This document shows positions 50,156-58,867 of a stretch of 64,000 bases of DNA, piece after piece. The position numbers and the translations under genes were made by a program. The first letter of the stretch is position 1. Every line of letters starts with the position of its first letter. Below the pieces are notes generated by a model. The model did no database searches, was not told where the DNA came from, and worked only from the letters and a program-made list of their open reading frames with translations. The DNA is from JBBIIC01 sp037446725 (lineage in GTDB: Bacteria > Actinomycetota > Coriobacteriia > Anaerosomatales > SLCP01). The DNA lies in the NCBI GenBank assembly GCA_037446725.1, contig JBBIIC010000005.1, positions 1-64,000 of the forward strand. Direction: 5' to 3'.

Positions 50156-50812
50156 CTACTCCCCGCTCATCGACACGATGCCGAGACGGACGGCCGTGAG
50201 CACCGCCTGCGTGCGGTCGGCCTGGTTCAGTTTGCGCAGGATGTGACTCACGTGAGTCTTGACGGTGGTCTCCCCGATCCACAGCGCCCGGCCGATCTCC
50301 TTGTTGCTGAACCCCTTCGCCATCAGACGGAGGACCTCCATCTCGCGCTCTGAGAGCGAGTCGCGAAGAGCGGCAGCCTCTGCACCGACCTCGGCACCCG
50401 ACCTGCCCGCGATGATGCGCTGAGCGATGGCGTTGTCGAAGATGGCCTGGCCATCGGCAACGGAACGAACCGCGGCGGCGATGTTGTCGGGACGGGCGTC
50501 CTTCAGCAAGTAGCCGGACGCTCCGGCAGCGAGCACACCGAACAGCTCCTCGTCGTCGTCATAGCTCGTGAGGATGAGGACCCGCGTGTCGTCGCACGCC
50601 TCTCTCACGCGGCGGCAGACCTCGGCGCCGCCGATACCCGGCATCCGCATGTCGAGCAGCAGCACGTCCGGCTGCGTTTCGATGACGGCGGCGACGGCCG
50701 CCTCACCGTTGTCAGCCTCACCGACCAGCTCGAGATCCGGCTCGCCTTCCAGGAGAGACCGCAGCGCGAACCGCACGAGCTCGTGATCGTCGGCGATGAA
50801 GACCCGAATCAC
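50156..50812 (-). CDS. NarL/FixJ-family response regulator
   Basis: 218 aa. Receiver: FIADDHELVRFAL, phospho-Asp in LLLDMRMPGIGG, LILTSYDDDEE, Lys in LLKDARPDN. C-terminal LuxR-type HTH from about residue 150 (LSEREMEVLRLMAKGFSNKEIGRAL, TTVKTHVSHIL). GTG 50812 with GGAGG 8 bases upstream, 12 bases after its kinase. Given its position before the tad locus on the same strand it may control pili, but this is conjecture. Confidence 0.93.
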   Translation of the reverse strand: MIRVFIADDHELVRFALRSLLEGEPDLELVGEADNGEAAVAAVIETQPDVLLLDMRMPGIGGAEVCRRVREACDDTRVLILTSYDDDEELFGVLAAGASGYLLKDARPDNIAAAVRSVADGQAIFDNAIAQRIIAGRSGAEVGAEAAALRDSLSEREMEVLRLMAKGFSNKEIGRALWIGETTVKTHVSHILRKLNQADRTQAVLTAVRLGIVSMSGE

Positions 50813-50824
50813 AGATAACGCCTC

Positions 50825-52048
50825 CTACAATGGTAGCTCGACGCGTACGCGAGTGCCCTCACCGGGCGCGCTCGTGATCCACAGCTCCCCGCCCTCAGCG
50901 CGGACCCGCTCAGAGATGCTGTGGAGGCCCAGCGAGCCGTTGCTCAGCGCCGCGTCGCGGGCCTGATCGACGTCAAACCCGCCTCCGTCGTCGGCGACGG
51001 TGAGCACCACGGAGAACTGGCCGTACTCGATGTCGACGCTGAAGGAACTTGCGGACGCGTGCTTGATGATGTTGCTCGTCGCCTCCTTGGCCACGCGGTA
51101 CAGGCACGCCTCGGACGCCCCACCGAGCAACCGTTGCTCTCCGCTGACGGTCAAGCGCCCTTCCACGCTGCGCCCGTTGGTGGCCTCCTTGATCCAGTGC
51201 TCGACCGCTTCAACGAGTCCCAGGTCCTTGAGCTTGGCCGGCCGCAGATCGTAGATGACCCGGCGAAGCTCGACCATGCTCGCGTTGAGCTCGTCCTGGA
51301 GTTCCTCAAGACGCGTGGCGGTATTGCCGTACTCGCCCCGCAAGGCCTGCTTCTTGCACACCTCGAGACCGAGCGAGATCGAGAAGAGGGACTGTGCGAT
51401 ACCATCGTGCATCTCGCGTGCGATGCGGTCCCGCTCCGACGCGAGCAGCACGTAGCGGTTCTCCTCGGAGAGACGGGCGTTGACGACCGCGGAGGCCGCG
51501 AACGAGCTGAGGATCGCCAGGTACTCGGTCTCGTACTCGGTGAACGGCCGGGCTTCGTCGTTGATCGCGCAGAGCAGGCCGATCGGGCGCTCCTTGATCC
51601 TGATGGGGGCACAGAGCACCCACGCGCCCTGCTGCGTGTCGTGGTCGAGATAGGTGCGCCCATTGTGCAGCACCTCGTCGGCCATGCCGCGCAGACGGGG
51701 GCTCCACCAGTCCTCCGGGTGCTCGGCGCGCGCGCCGCGGACGTTGAGCGTCTCGAAATCCAGGGTCTCCGTGTGCTCGGTAGTGAGGAGCAGGACGGCC
51801 TTGTCGGTGTTGGTCACGCGCTTGGCGCGCTCGACGATGGTCTTGAGCACCTCGTCGACGGAGAGCGTGGACGAGACTGCGGCCGCCACGTCATTGAGCG
51901 AGTTGAGCAGCTGGTCGTGCATGCCCGCCGTGCCGTTGCGCTTCCCGAGCTTGCGCCACCAGGCCCTGTGTGCGAGGCCGTCGGCGGAGACATGCGACTG
52001 CCACGCCGCGCGATGCGAGCCCGCCTGGCGTTCCCGATCAGATGCCAC
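50825..52048 (-). CDS. GAF-domain sensor histidine kinase (HisKA_3 type)
   Basis: 407 aa, soluble. Residues about 60-200 are a GAF domain (LSVDEVLKTIVERAKRVTNTDKAVLLL, PIGLLCAIND). Then the HisKA_3 phospho-acceptor His in RIAREMHDGIAQSLFSISLGLE and an HATPase with KEATSNIIKHASAS (N box), VADDGGGFD and GLHSISERV. Partner of the NarL-type regulator downstream. GTG 52048; a -10-like TATACT lies at 52117-52112, with no good -35. Lacks membrane segments, so it senses a cytoplasmic signal. Confidence 0.9.
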   Translation of the reverse strand: MASDRERQAGSHRAAWQSHVSADGLAHRAWWRKLGKRNGTAGMHDQLLNSLNDVAAAVSSTLSVDEVLKTIVERAKRVTNTDKAVLLLTTEHTETLDFETLNVRGARAEHPEDWWSPRLRGMADEVLHNGRTYLDHDTQQGAWVLCAPIRIKERPIGLLCAINDEARPFTEYETEYLAILSSFAASAVVNARLSEENRYVLLASERDRIAREMHDGIAQSLFSISLGLEVCKKQALRGEYGNTATRLEELQDELNASMVELRRVIYDLRPAKLKDLGLVEAVEHWIKEATNGRSVEGRLTVSGEQRLLGGASEACLYRVAKEATSNIIKHASASSFSVDIEYGQFSVVLTVADDGGGFDVDQARDAALSNGSLGLHSISERVRAEGGELWITSAPGEGTRVRVELPL

Positions 52049-52172
52049 GACCCTTCCCCCGCTCGCCTGCCGGCGTCAGCGGCACGTCGCCCCGGACGTT
52101 ACCGCCTGACCAGTATAGCGCGGGTCACTGACAGGGGAAACCGCAGTGGCGACGACACTCCCTGCTCAGGGC

Positions 52173-52571
52173 CTACAGGGGAGGCTCAACGGCGCGGTAG
52201 GCGGCAAGCATCCGCCGGCTCGCTGCCTCGATCCGCCGGCGCACCCGCTCGCTGCGCCGCTCCCACAGGTCGATGCCGCGGTAGTGGGCGAGGTGGCCCA
52301 GGTGGCCGTGTCCGAGCGCGTCCTGCTCGCAGTGCAGCGCGCGTCCGAGCGCAACAGGATCGCGGTCGCGCAGCGCCTCGCCGAGAAGCCGGCACGCCCT
52401 GCGCCGGGCGCCGAGCCAGCCGAAGTGCCACCCTTTGTAGCGCCACCGGTCGCCCGGGAACTCCCGGTCGACCGCCACATTGGCGGATGCGACGGCCTCG
52501 GCCTCCGCGGGCGGCAGACCCTCCTCGAGCGCCCACTGCAACGTCAGCCGGTAGTGGACGTGCGCGTTCAC
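52173..52571 (-). CDS. Histidine-rich conserved protein, phospholipase C-like fold suspected
   Basis: 132 aa with no match I can name confidently. Histidines and acidic residues are spaced like metal ligands: NAHVHYRLTLQW at the start, KGWHFGW in the middle, and LGRALHCEQDALGHGHLGHLAHY, which resembles the H-x-x-x-D-x-x-x-H pattern of zinc phospholipase C-like proteins. No signal peptide. GTG 52571 with GGAG 9 bases upstream, 27 bases after the ftsH stop, same strand. Functional link to FtsH is not evident. Confidence 0.55.
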   Translation of the reverse strand: MNAHVHYRLTLQWALEEGLPPAEAEAVASANVAVDREFPGDRWRYKGWHFGWLGARRRACRLLGEALRDRDPVALGRALHCEQDALGHGHLGHLAHYRGIDLWERRSERVRRRIEAASRRMLAAYRAVEPPL

Positions 52572-52598
52572 CGCACGGCTCCGGTCCGCAGGACCCGC

Positions 52599-54593
52599 CT
52601 ACGCTCCGCTGACCGCGGGCGGCGTCCCGGGTGCCTCTTCGCGAGCGGGCGGCTCGCCCTCGGCGGCGACGAGCTCGTCGGCGGCGCCTTCTTCGGACGC
52701 CTCCTCAGACGCCTCCTCGGGCTCCTCGGCCTTCGCGGCGGCCTCCTCGGCGAGGTAGGCGTCCCAGCGGTCCTCGAGCAGCGCCTCGAGCTCGGCCTTG
52801 TCAACCGTCTCGCGCTCGATGAGCACGTCGGCCATCAGGTCGAGCTGCTCCTTGCGCTCGGTGAGGATGCGCCGCGCGGTCTCGTACGCCTCGTCGATCA
52901 GGCGACGGACCTCCTTGTCGATCTCGTAGGCGACCTCGGGGCTGTAGTCCGCGTTGGCTGAGAAGTCACGGCCGAGGAAGACCTCGTGGTTGGCATCGCC
53001 GAAGGTCTGCGGACCGAGCTTCTCGGACATCCCGTAACGCATGACCATCTGCTTGGCGATCTTGGTCGCGCGCTCGATGTCGTTGCTCGCGCCGGTGGTG
53101 ATATCGCCGATGGCGGTCTCCTCGGCGACCCGACCGCCGAGCATCATCGCGATGTTGTCGAGCATCTGCTGGCGTGAGGTCAGGAATCGGTCCTCGGCGG
53201 GCAACGCGAGCGTGTAGCCGAGTGCCTGGCCGCGAGCGATGATCGAGATCTTGTGGATGGGGTCGGTGTGCGGGAGGACGTGGCCGACCAGCGCGTGGCC
53301 CACCTCGTGGTAGGCGATGATGCGCTTCTCCTCCTCGGAGATCAGGCGGCTCTTGCGCTCGGGGCCCGAGATGACGCGCTCGATGGCCTCGTCGAGCTCG
53401 CGCATGTCGATCTTCTTCTTGCCGTGGCGCGCGGCGAGCAGCGCAGCCTCGTTCACGAGGTTCGCGAGGTCGGCGCCGGTGAAACCCGGCGTGCGGCGCG
53501 CGAGCACCTCGAGCTCGATGTTGTCCTCCATCGGCTTGCCGTGCGCGTGGATCTTGAGTATCTGCTCGCGGCCCTTCAGATCGGGCCGGTCGACGGTGAT
53601 CTGGCGGTCGAAGCGGCCCGGGCGCAGCAGTGCGGGGTCGAGGATGTCGGGACGGTTGGTCGCCGCGATGAGGATGACGTTGTCCTTGATGTCGAAGCCG
53701 TCCATCTCGACGAGCAGCTGATTGAGCGTCTGCTCGCGCTCGTCGTGACCGCCCCCGAGGCCGGCGCCGCGCTGGCGGCCGACCGCGTCGATCTCGTCCA
53801 TGAAGATGATGCAGGGGCTCGCCGCCTTTGCCTGCTCGAAGAGGTCGCGCACGCGGCTCGCGCCCACGCCGACGAACATCTCGACGAAGTCCGAGCCGGA
53901 AATCGAGAAGAACGGCACCGCGGCCTCGCCCGCCACGGCTCGCGCGAGCAGCGTCTTGCCGGTGCCCGGAGGGCCGACGAGCAGGACGCCTTTGGGAATT
54001 TTCGCGCCGAGCGCCTGGAACTTACCCGGGTTGGCGAGAAACTCCTTGATCTCCTCGAGCTCCTCGATGGCCTCGTCAGCACCCGCGACGTCCTTGAACG
54101 TCACGCGCGGCTGGTCGCGCGTCATGCGCTTGGCCTTCGCCTTGCCAAACGACATCACCTTGGAGTTGCCGCCCTGCATCTGGCTGAAGAAATACAGCAT
54201 GATCAGCACGAGGATGCCGATGGGCAGCAGCGAAGTCAGAATGCTCACCCATATGGAGGTGTTCTGCGGGTCGACCGAGTACTCCACGTCGGGATGGCCG
54301 GCCATGAGCTCGTTGAAAGAGTCCTCGCCGGCCCACGTCGAGGTGAAGGGCTTGAGAGAGTCCTCACCGGCCTTTCTGGCCTCCTCGTCGGGGTAGAACT
54401 GGCCCTCGACGACGCGGTCGCGGGCGAGGAACTGCACGCTGACAACCAGGCCGTCTTCCAGCGCCGCGCTGAATTCGCTGGTGGGAAGCTCGACGGGCCG
54501 GCCCTCGGGCGCGGCGAACGTGCCCGTGACGAAGTAAACCGCCGCGACGAGCAGCACCAGATAGAGCAGGACAGTTCTCAGGTTCTTGTTCAA
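52599..54593 (-). CDS. ftsH: ATP-dependent zinc metalloprotease FtsH
   Basis: Membrane-bound AAA protease, 664 aa. Two N-terminal helices (about residues 8-27 and 115-137) flank a periplasmic domain of about 85 residues. AAA module: Walker A GPPGTGKTLLARAVAG, Walker B CIIFMDEIDAVGRQRG, second region of homology NRPDILDPALLRPGRFDR. Zinc site HEVGHALVGHVLP. The last 60 residues are Glu/Ala-rich and unstructured. Start TTG 54593; GGGAG lies about 12 bases upstream. A nearby ATG is out of frame. Co-located with hpt and tilS as in many Gram-positives. Confidence 0.95.
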   Translation of the reverse strand: MNKNLRTVLLYLVLLVAAVYFVTGTFAAPEGRPVELPTSEFSAALEDGLVVSVQFLARDRVVEGQFYPDEEARKAGEDSLKPFTSTWAGEDSFNELMAGHPDVEYSVDPQNTSIWVSILTSLLPIGILVLIMLYFFSQMQGGNSKVMSFGKAKAKRMTRDQPRVTFKDVAGADEAIEELEEIKEFLANPGKFQALGAKIPKGVLLVGPPGTGKTLLARAVAGEAAVPFFSISGSDFVEMFVGVGASRVRDLFEQAKAASPCIIFMDEIDAVGRQRGAGLGGGHDEREQTLNQLLVEMDGFDIKDNVILIAATNRPDILDPALLRPGRFDRQITVDRPDLKGREQILKIHAHGKPMEDNIELEVLARRTPGFTGADLANLVNEAALLAARHGKKKIDMRELDEAIERVISGPERKSRLISEEEKRIIAYHEVGHALVGHVLPHTDPIHKISIIARGQALGYTLALPAEDRFLTSRQQMLDNIAMMLGGRVAEETAIGDITTGASNDIERATKIAKQMVMRYGMSEKLGPQTFGDANHEVFLGRDFSANADYSPEVAYEIDKEVRRLIDEAYETARRILTERKEQLDLMADVLIERETVDKAELEALLEDRWDAYLAEEAAAKAEEPEEASEEASEEGAADELVAAEGEPPAREEAPGTPPAVSGA

Positions 54594-54628
54594 CGGAACT
54601 CATTCTCCCTGGAGGAATCGTCTGTGCG

Positions 54629-55168
54629 TCACCCTGCGTAGACCTCCGGTCGCAGGACGCCGATATAGGGCAGGTTGCGGTAGAGCTCGGCATAGTCGAG
54701 TCCGTAACCCACCACGAACTCGTCGGGGATGTCGAAACCGACGTACTTGCATGAGATAGGTACCCGCTGCTTGTCCTTCTTGTACAGCAGCGACACGATC
54801 TCGAGCGTCTTGGGCTTGCGCGACGCGAGGTTCTTGAGCAGGTACTTGAGGGTGAGCCCGGTGTCGATGATGTCCTCGACCACCAGCACGTGCCGGTCCT
54901 CGATGAGTTCCTCAAGGTCCTTGATGATCCGGACCACTCCGGACGACTGAGTGGAGGAGCCGTACGACGAGACGGCCATGAAGTCGAGTTCGACCGGCGT
55001 CGAGATGGCACGGGCCAGGTCGGCCACGAACAGGGAGGCGCCGCGCAACACGGCGATCAACAGAACGGACTCGCCTGCGTAGTCGCGGCTGATCTCCTCG
55101 CCGAGCTCGGCGACCCGGTTCTGGATCTCCTCCTCGGTGAGCACGATGTGATCGACGTCCGGGTGCAT
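54629..55168 (-). CDS. hpt: Hypoxanthine phosphoribosyltransferase
   Basis: 179-aa purine salvage enzyme making IMP/GMP from hypoxanthine/guanine and PRPP. PRPP loop VLVVEDIIDTGLTLKYL, flexible loop SSYGSSTQSSG, and PDEFVVGYGLDYAELYRNLPYIGVL at the C-terminus. ATG 55168 with AGGAG 5 bases upstream; GTG 55174 sits on the ribosome site. The order tilS-hpt-ftsH is a conserved Gram-positive trio. Confidence 0.96.
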   Translation of the reverse strand: MHPDVDHIVLTEEEIQNRVAELGEEISRDYAGESVLLIAVLRGASLFVADLARAISTPVELDFMAVSSYGSSTQSSGVVRIIKDLEELIEDRHVLVVEDIIDTGLTLKYLLKNLASRKPKTLEIVSLLYKKDKQRVPISCKYVGFDIPDEFVVGYGLDYAELYRNLPYIGVLRPEVYAG

Positions 55169-55183
55169 CCTCACTCCTGTCCG

Positions 55184-56608
55184 TCACTCGGGCGTCGCGT
55201 CTGCGTGGCGCCCCGTCTTCCAGGTGAGTCGCACCGTCCGGGTGGTGCGCGGTCCCACCTTGTACTCGTCGCTCATCCTCACACCGGCGAGCCATACGAC
55301 TCGGTCGCCGTCGCGGACCACCGGCACGCGATGGCGGTCCCGCTGCGGCACCTTCCCGTCGGTGAGCAGGTCGGAGAGCTTCTTCGTGCCCTCCATGCCG
55401 AGCGGCTGCAAACGCTCGCCCTCGCACGCGGGGCCGACCGTGAGCGCGGTTGCGTCACCGACATCGACGACGACGCTGAGACTGTCGCCGGAAACGTCCG
55501 TGGCCTCGGCCGGAACCGCCTCGATCGAACCGATCTCTCCGAGGTCGACACTGCCCGGTATGGGGAGCAAAGAAGGTGCCACGCCCGGGAATCGCTCCCC
55601 CCGGTGCGAGACAATCAGTTTACCGTACTCCGAGAAGGCCCGCAGTCCCCCGGGCAGGTCGCGGGCGAAGGCCTCGTCGGCAAGGCCCTCGACGATCGCC
55701 TCGACGTGGGCCGAATCGAGGCGGGAGGCCTCGGGAAACGATGCTTCGAGCGCAGCACGAACGGTCCGCCGCTGCATGGCGCGCGAGAGCGTCGCCATCA
55801 TCACACGGTCGAGCGCGACCTCGCCTTCGCGCCGCTCCTCGGAGGCGAAGTCCCGCGCGAAGGCGGCTGCCATCTCGGAGAGCAGCGCGTCCTCGTCGGC
55901 CAGCAGCCCCATCGTGCGCGCGAGTGTCGTACGCAGCGCAGGCTCGGCGGCGAGCAGCGCGGGCACGACCTCGTGCCGGATGCGGGCGCGCGAGCGGGAG
56001 GTGTCGAGGTTGCTCGCGTCCTCGCGCCAGGCACCGCCGGGCTGCGCCGCGAGCCATGCGCGTACCTCGGCGCGCGGCGTGTCGAGTAGCGGGCGCACGA
56101 CGCGGCCGCGTACGTGGCGGATCGACGCCAACCCGCCCGCGCCCGCGCCGGAGAGCAGCCGCATGAGGAAAGTCTCGATGCGGTCGTCGAGCGTGTGGGC
56201 GACGGCGATGCGGGCCGCCCGCGGGTCGAGGCCGAGATCCGCTGCGCGCGCATCGGCCTCCTCCTCCGCGAAGCGGTAGCGGATCCGGCGGCCGGCGTCT
56301 TCGAGGTTGAGGCCGTCCGCGGCTGCGTAGCCCGCCACGTCGAAGCGCACCGCGCGGCAGGCAACGCCGAGTCGCGCGCACTCTGCAGCGACGAACTGCT
56401 CGTCAGCGTCGGACTCGGCGCCGCGCAGCTCGTGGTTGACATGCAGGACGCTGAGCTGTAGTTGGTCGCCGAGGTGGCCGCCAGCGAGCACGTGCAGCAG
56501 CGCCATCGAGTCGGCGCCGCCTGAGACCATGGCCACGACAGGCGCGCCGGCAGACAGCATGGCGTGAGACGTGGCGGTGGCACGGGCGATGTCGGGGAGT
56601 GCGGTCAT
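55184..56608 (-). CDS. tilS: tRNA(Ile)-lysidine synthase TilS
   Basis: Modifies C34 of tRNA-Ile(CAU) to lysidine so that it reads AUA. PP-loop motif VSGGADSMALLHVLAG, then LHVNHELRGAESDADEQFVAA and AHTLDDRIETFLMRLLSGAG. The C-terminal TilS domains follow (RLQPLGMEGTKKLSDLL, VPVVRDGDRVVWLAGVRMSDEYKV). 474 aa. ATG 56608 has almost no ribosome site, and TACCCT about 10 bases before it could be a -10, so a near-leaderless transcript is possible. Divergent from mqnE. Confidence 0.93.
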   Translation of the reverse strand: MTALPDIARATATSHAMLSAGAPVVAMVSGGADSMALLHVLAGGHLGDQLQLSVLHVNHELRGAESDADEQFVAAECARLGVACRAVRFDVAGYAAADGLNLEDAGRRIRYRFAEEEADARAADLGLDPRAARIAVAHTLDDRIETFLMRLLSGAGAGGLASIRHVRGRVVRPLLDTPRAEVRAWLAAQPGGAWREDASNLDTSRSRARIRHEVVPALLAAEPALRTTLARTMGLLADEDALLSEMAAAFARDFASEERREGEVALDRVMMATLSRAMQRRTVRAALEASFPEASRLDSAHVEAIVEGLADEAFARDLPGGLRAFSEYGKLIVSHRGERFPGVAPSLLPIPGSVDLGEIGSIEAVPAEATDVSGDSLSVVVDVGDATALTVGPACEGERLQPLGMEGTKKLSDLLTDGKVPQRDRHRVPVVRDGDRVVWLAGVRMSDEYKVGPRTTRTVRLTWKTGRHADATPE

Positions 56609-56835
56609 GGGTCAAGGGTAGCGCAGGAGCGCGATGCGCGGCCGCCTACGCCTCCCGGCCACGCGGAGTGAGCAGGCGCTCGGCGGCGGCGAGGATGCCG
56701 TCGGCGACGTCGCAGCGACCCCAGCAGCGCTTCTTTGTATGTATCGGTCTGCTGGTATCATTATCGGCGCCATCACCCCGCGCGGTGCGCCTGCGCTGCT
56801 CCGCACGGACCTCCCGCGTCCCGAGAGGACTCGCC
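56609..56835. promoter_or_regulatory. tilS/mqnE divergent intergenic region
   Basis: On the plus strand TTTGTA (56734-56739) and TATCAT (56756-56761) are 16 bases apart, about 75 bases before mqnE, forming a moderate promoter. The same GGTATCAT core precedes the response-regulator gene at 24904. On the minus strand 56646-56730 encodes a short stretch with strongly G/C-ending codons (CDVADGILAAAERLLTP) ending in TAG, but it has no start codon of its own, and could be a gene remnant or chance. Confidence 0.35.
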
Positions 56836-58029
56836 ATGACCATGTTCCACCTGGCCGACCCCGCCCTCGAGCCGATCGCCGCCAAGGTGCTCGCGGGCGA
56901 GCGGCTCTCGCGCGAGGACGGGATCGCCCTCTACGCCAGCCGAGACCTGCTCGGCATCGGGCAGTTGGCCGACTTCGCCCGGCGGCGCATCAACGGCGAG
57001 CGCGTCTACTTCATGGTCAACCGCCACATCAACCCCACCAACATCTGCCGCAACCGCTGCAAGTTCTGCGCGTTCGCGCGCTCGGAGGGCGAAGAGGGCG
57101 CCTACGAGATGACCCTCGACACGGTGGCCGAGGCCGCCGCCGAGGGTGCGGCCGACGGCGCGTACGAGATCCACATCGTCTCCGGCCTGCACCCGGAGTG
57201 GAGCTACGAGTTCTACCTCGACATGGTGCGCCGCACGCGCGAGGCCGTGCCCGATCACGTCATCGTGCAGGCCTTCACCGCAGTCGAGATCGAGCACATG
57301 GCGATTATCGCCGAGAAAACGACGCGCGAGGTGCTCGCCGACCTCAAGGAGGCCGGGCTCGACGCGCTGCCCGGCGGCGGCGCGGAGATATTCAGCGACC
57401 GCACGCGCATGGCGGCATGGGACAAGAAGACGAAGTCCGACGTGTGGCTGCGCGTCCACGGCGAGGCGCACGAGCTCGGCATCGCCACGAACTGCACGAT
57501 GCTCTACGGCCACATCGAGACGCACGAGGAGCGGGTCGACCACCTCATCCGCCTGCGCGAGCAGCAGGACGCGACCGGCGGGTTCCTCGCGTTCATCCCA
57601 CTCGCGTTCCACCCGGCCAACACCGAGCTCGCCGACCTGCCGGGTACGACCGGTTTCGACGACCTCAAGACGCTCGCTATCGCGCGTCTCATGCTCGACA
57701 ACATCCCGCACGTCAAGGCTTTCTGGATTATGGTTGGCCTCAAGGTCGCGCAGCTCTCCACGTGCTTCGGAGTGGACGACATCGATGGCACGGTGGTCGA
57801 GGAGCGCATCACGCACATGGCCGGCGCCACCACGCCCGAGGCGCTCTCGAAAGACGATCTCGTCGGGATGATCGCCGAGACCGGGCACGTCGCCGTCGAG
57901 CGCGACACCCTCTACCGGGTCGTGCGCGTCTATGACGCCGAGGCCGAGCTTCCCGCGTGGGACGCCGGGCCGATCGGCGCACCCCCGAAGGCGGGGGTGG
58001 CAAGCGGCACCGTGGCGACGGGCCGCTGA
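56836..58029 (+). CDS. mqnE: Aminodeoxyfutalosine synthase MqnE (radical SAM)
   Basis: Couples 3-enolpyruvyl-benzoate to SAM-derived adenosine, forming 6-amino-6-deoxyfutalosine in the futalosine menaquinone route. The radical SAM triad is Cys71, Cys75, Cys78 in NICRNRCKFCAF. Other family segments: VSGLHPEWSYEFYLDMVR, DALPGGGAEIFSD, TMLYGHIETHEERVDHL and GVDDIDGTVVEERI. 397 aa; the last 25 residues are a Gly/Ala-rich tail. ATG 56836, GAGAGGA 8 bases upstream; longer in-frame starts run into non-conserved sequence. First of mqnE-mqnA-mqnC. Confidence 0.95.
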   Translation: MTMFHLADPALEPIAAKVLAGERLSREDGIALYASRDLLGIGQLADFARRRINGERVYFMVNRHINPTNICRNRCKFCAFARSEGEEGAYEMTLDTVAEAAAEGAADGAYEIHIVSGLHPEWSYEFYLDMVRRTREAVPDHVIVQAFTAVEIEHMAIIAEKTTREVLADLKEAGLDALPGGGAEIFSDRTRMAAWDKKTKSDVWLRVHGEAHELGIATNCTMLYGHIETHEERVDHLIRLREQQDATGGFLAFIPLAFHPANTELADLPGTTGFDDLKTLAIARLMLDNIPHVKAFWIMVGLKVAQLSTCFGVDDIDGTVVEERITHMAGATTPEALSKDDLVGMIAETGHVAVERDTLYRVVRVYDAEAELPAWDAGPIGAPPKAGVASGTVATGR

Positions 58030-58030
58030 G

Positions 58031-58867
58031 ATGGCGCGCCCCCGGCTCGGCCACATCCAGTTCATCAACTGCCTGCCGCTCTACTACGGCATGGTGAAGA
58101 GCGACGTGCTGCTCGACGTCGACCTCGTCAAGGCTGCCCCGCGCGACCTCGCCCGCATGCTGCTCGACGGAGAGCTCGAGGTCGCTCCGATCCCGGCCAT
58201 CGAGTACGCGCGTCACGCCGACGGGCTGGTGCTGCTGCCCGACATCGCGATCTCGAGCGACGGTGAGGTGCAGTCGATCCTGCTGCTCTCGAAGGTGCCC
58301 GCTGGCGAGCTCGGCGGCCGGACGGTCGCGCTCACCGACACCTCGCGCACCTCGCAAGTGCTCACCCGCGTGCTGCTCGCCCGGCACTGGGGTGTGGCAC
58401 CCGACTACGTCGAGATGCCGCCCGACCTGCCCGCGATGCTGCGCGACGCCGATGCCTCGCTGCTCATCGGCGACGAGGCGCTCCGCGCGTACTGGGAGCC
58501 GCCGGAGGGGCTGTACGCCTACGACCTCGGCGCCGAGTGGACCGCGTGGGCCGGCCTGCCGATGGTCTACGCGGTGTGGGCGGTCAGACGCCAGTTCGCC
58601 GAGGCGTCGCCCGGCGCGGTGCGGGCAGTGAACGACGCGCTCACCGGCTCGCTCGCCTACTGCCGCGCGCACCTCGACGACATCTCCGAGTACGCCGCAC
58701 GCTGGGAGCCGTTCGGAGCGGACCGCTTCCGCAGCTACTTCGATGCGCTGCACTTCCGCTACGAGCCGCGCTACCGCGAGGGGCTCGCGCGCTTCCTCGC
58801 CGAGGCCGTCGGAGTCGGCGAGCTCGACCGCGTGCCCGAGATCGTGATCTTCGGGGAGGGAGCGTGA
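58031..58867 (+). CDS. mqnA: Chorismate dehydratase MqnA
   Basis: Dehydrates chorismate to 3-[(1-carboxyvinyl)oxy]benzoate, the first step of the futalosine pathway. Periplasmic-binding-protein-like fold; typical LGHIQFINCLPLYYGM, APIPAIEYARH, DIAISSDGEVQSILLLSK, DTSRTSQVLTRVLL and LLIGDEALR. 278 aa. ATG 58031 begins one base after the mqnE stop. MqnE uses its product. Confidence 0.94.
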   Translation: MARPRLGHIQFINCLPLYYGMVKSDVLLDVDLVKAAPRDLARMLLDGELEVAPIPAIEYARHADGLVLLPDIAISSDGEVQSILLLSKVPAGELGGRTVALTDTSRTSQVLTRVLLARHWGVAPDYVEMPPDLPAMLRDADASLLIGDEALRAYWEPPEGLYAYDLGAEWTAWAGLPMVYAVWAVRRQFAEASPGAVRAVNDALTGSLAYCRAHLDDISEYAARWEPFGADRFRSYFDALHFRYEPRYREGLARFLAEAVGVGELDRVPEIVIFGEGA

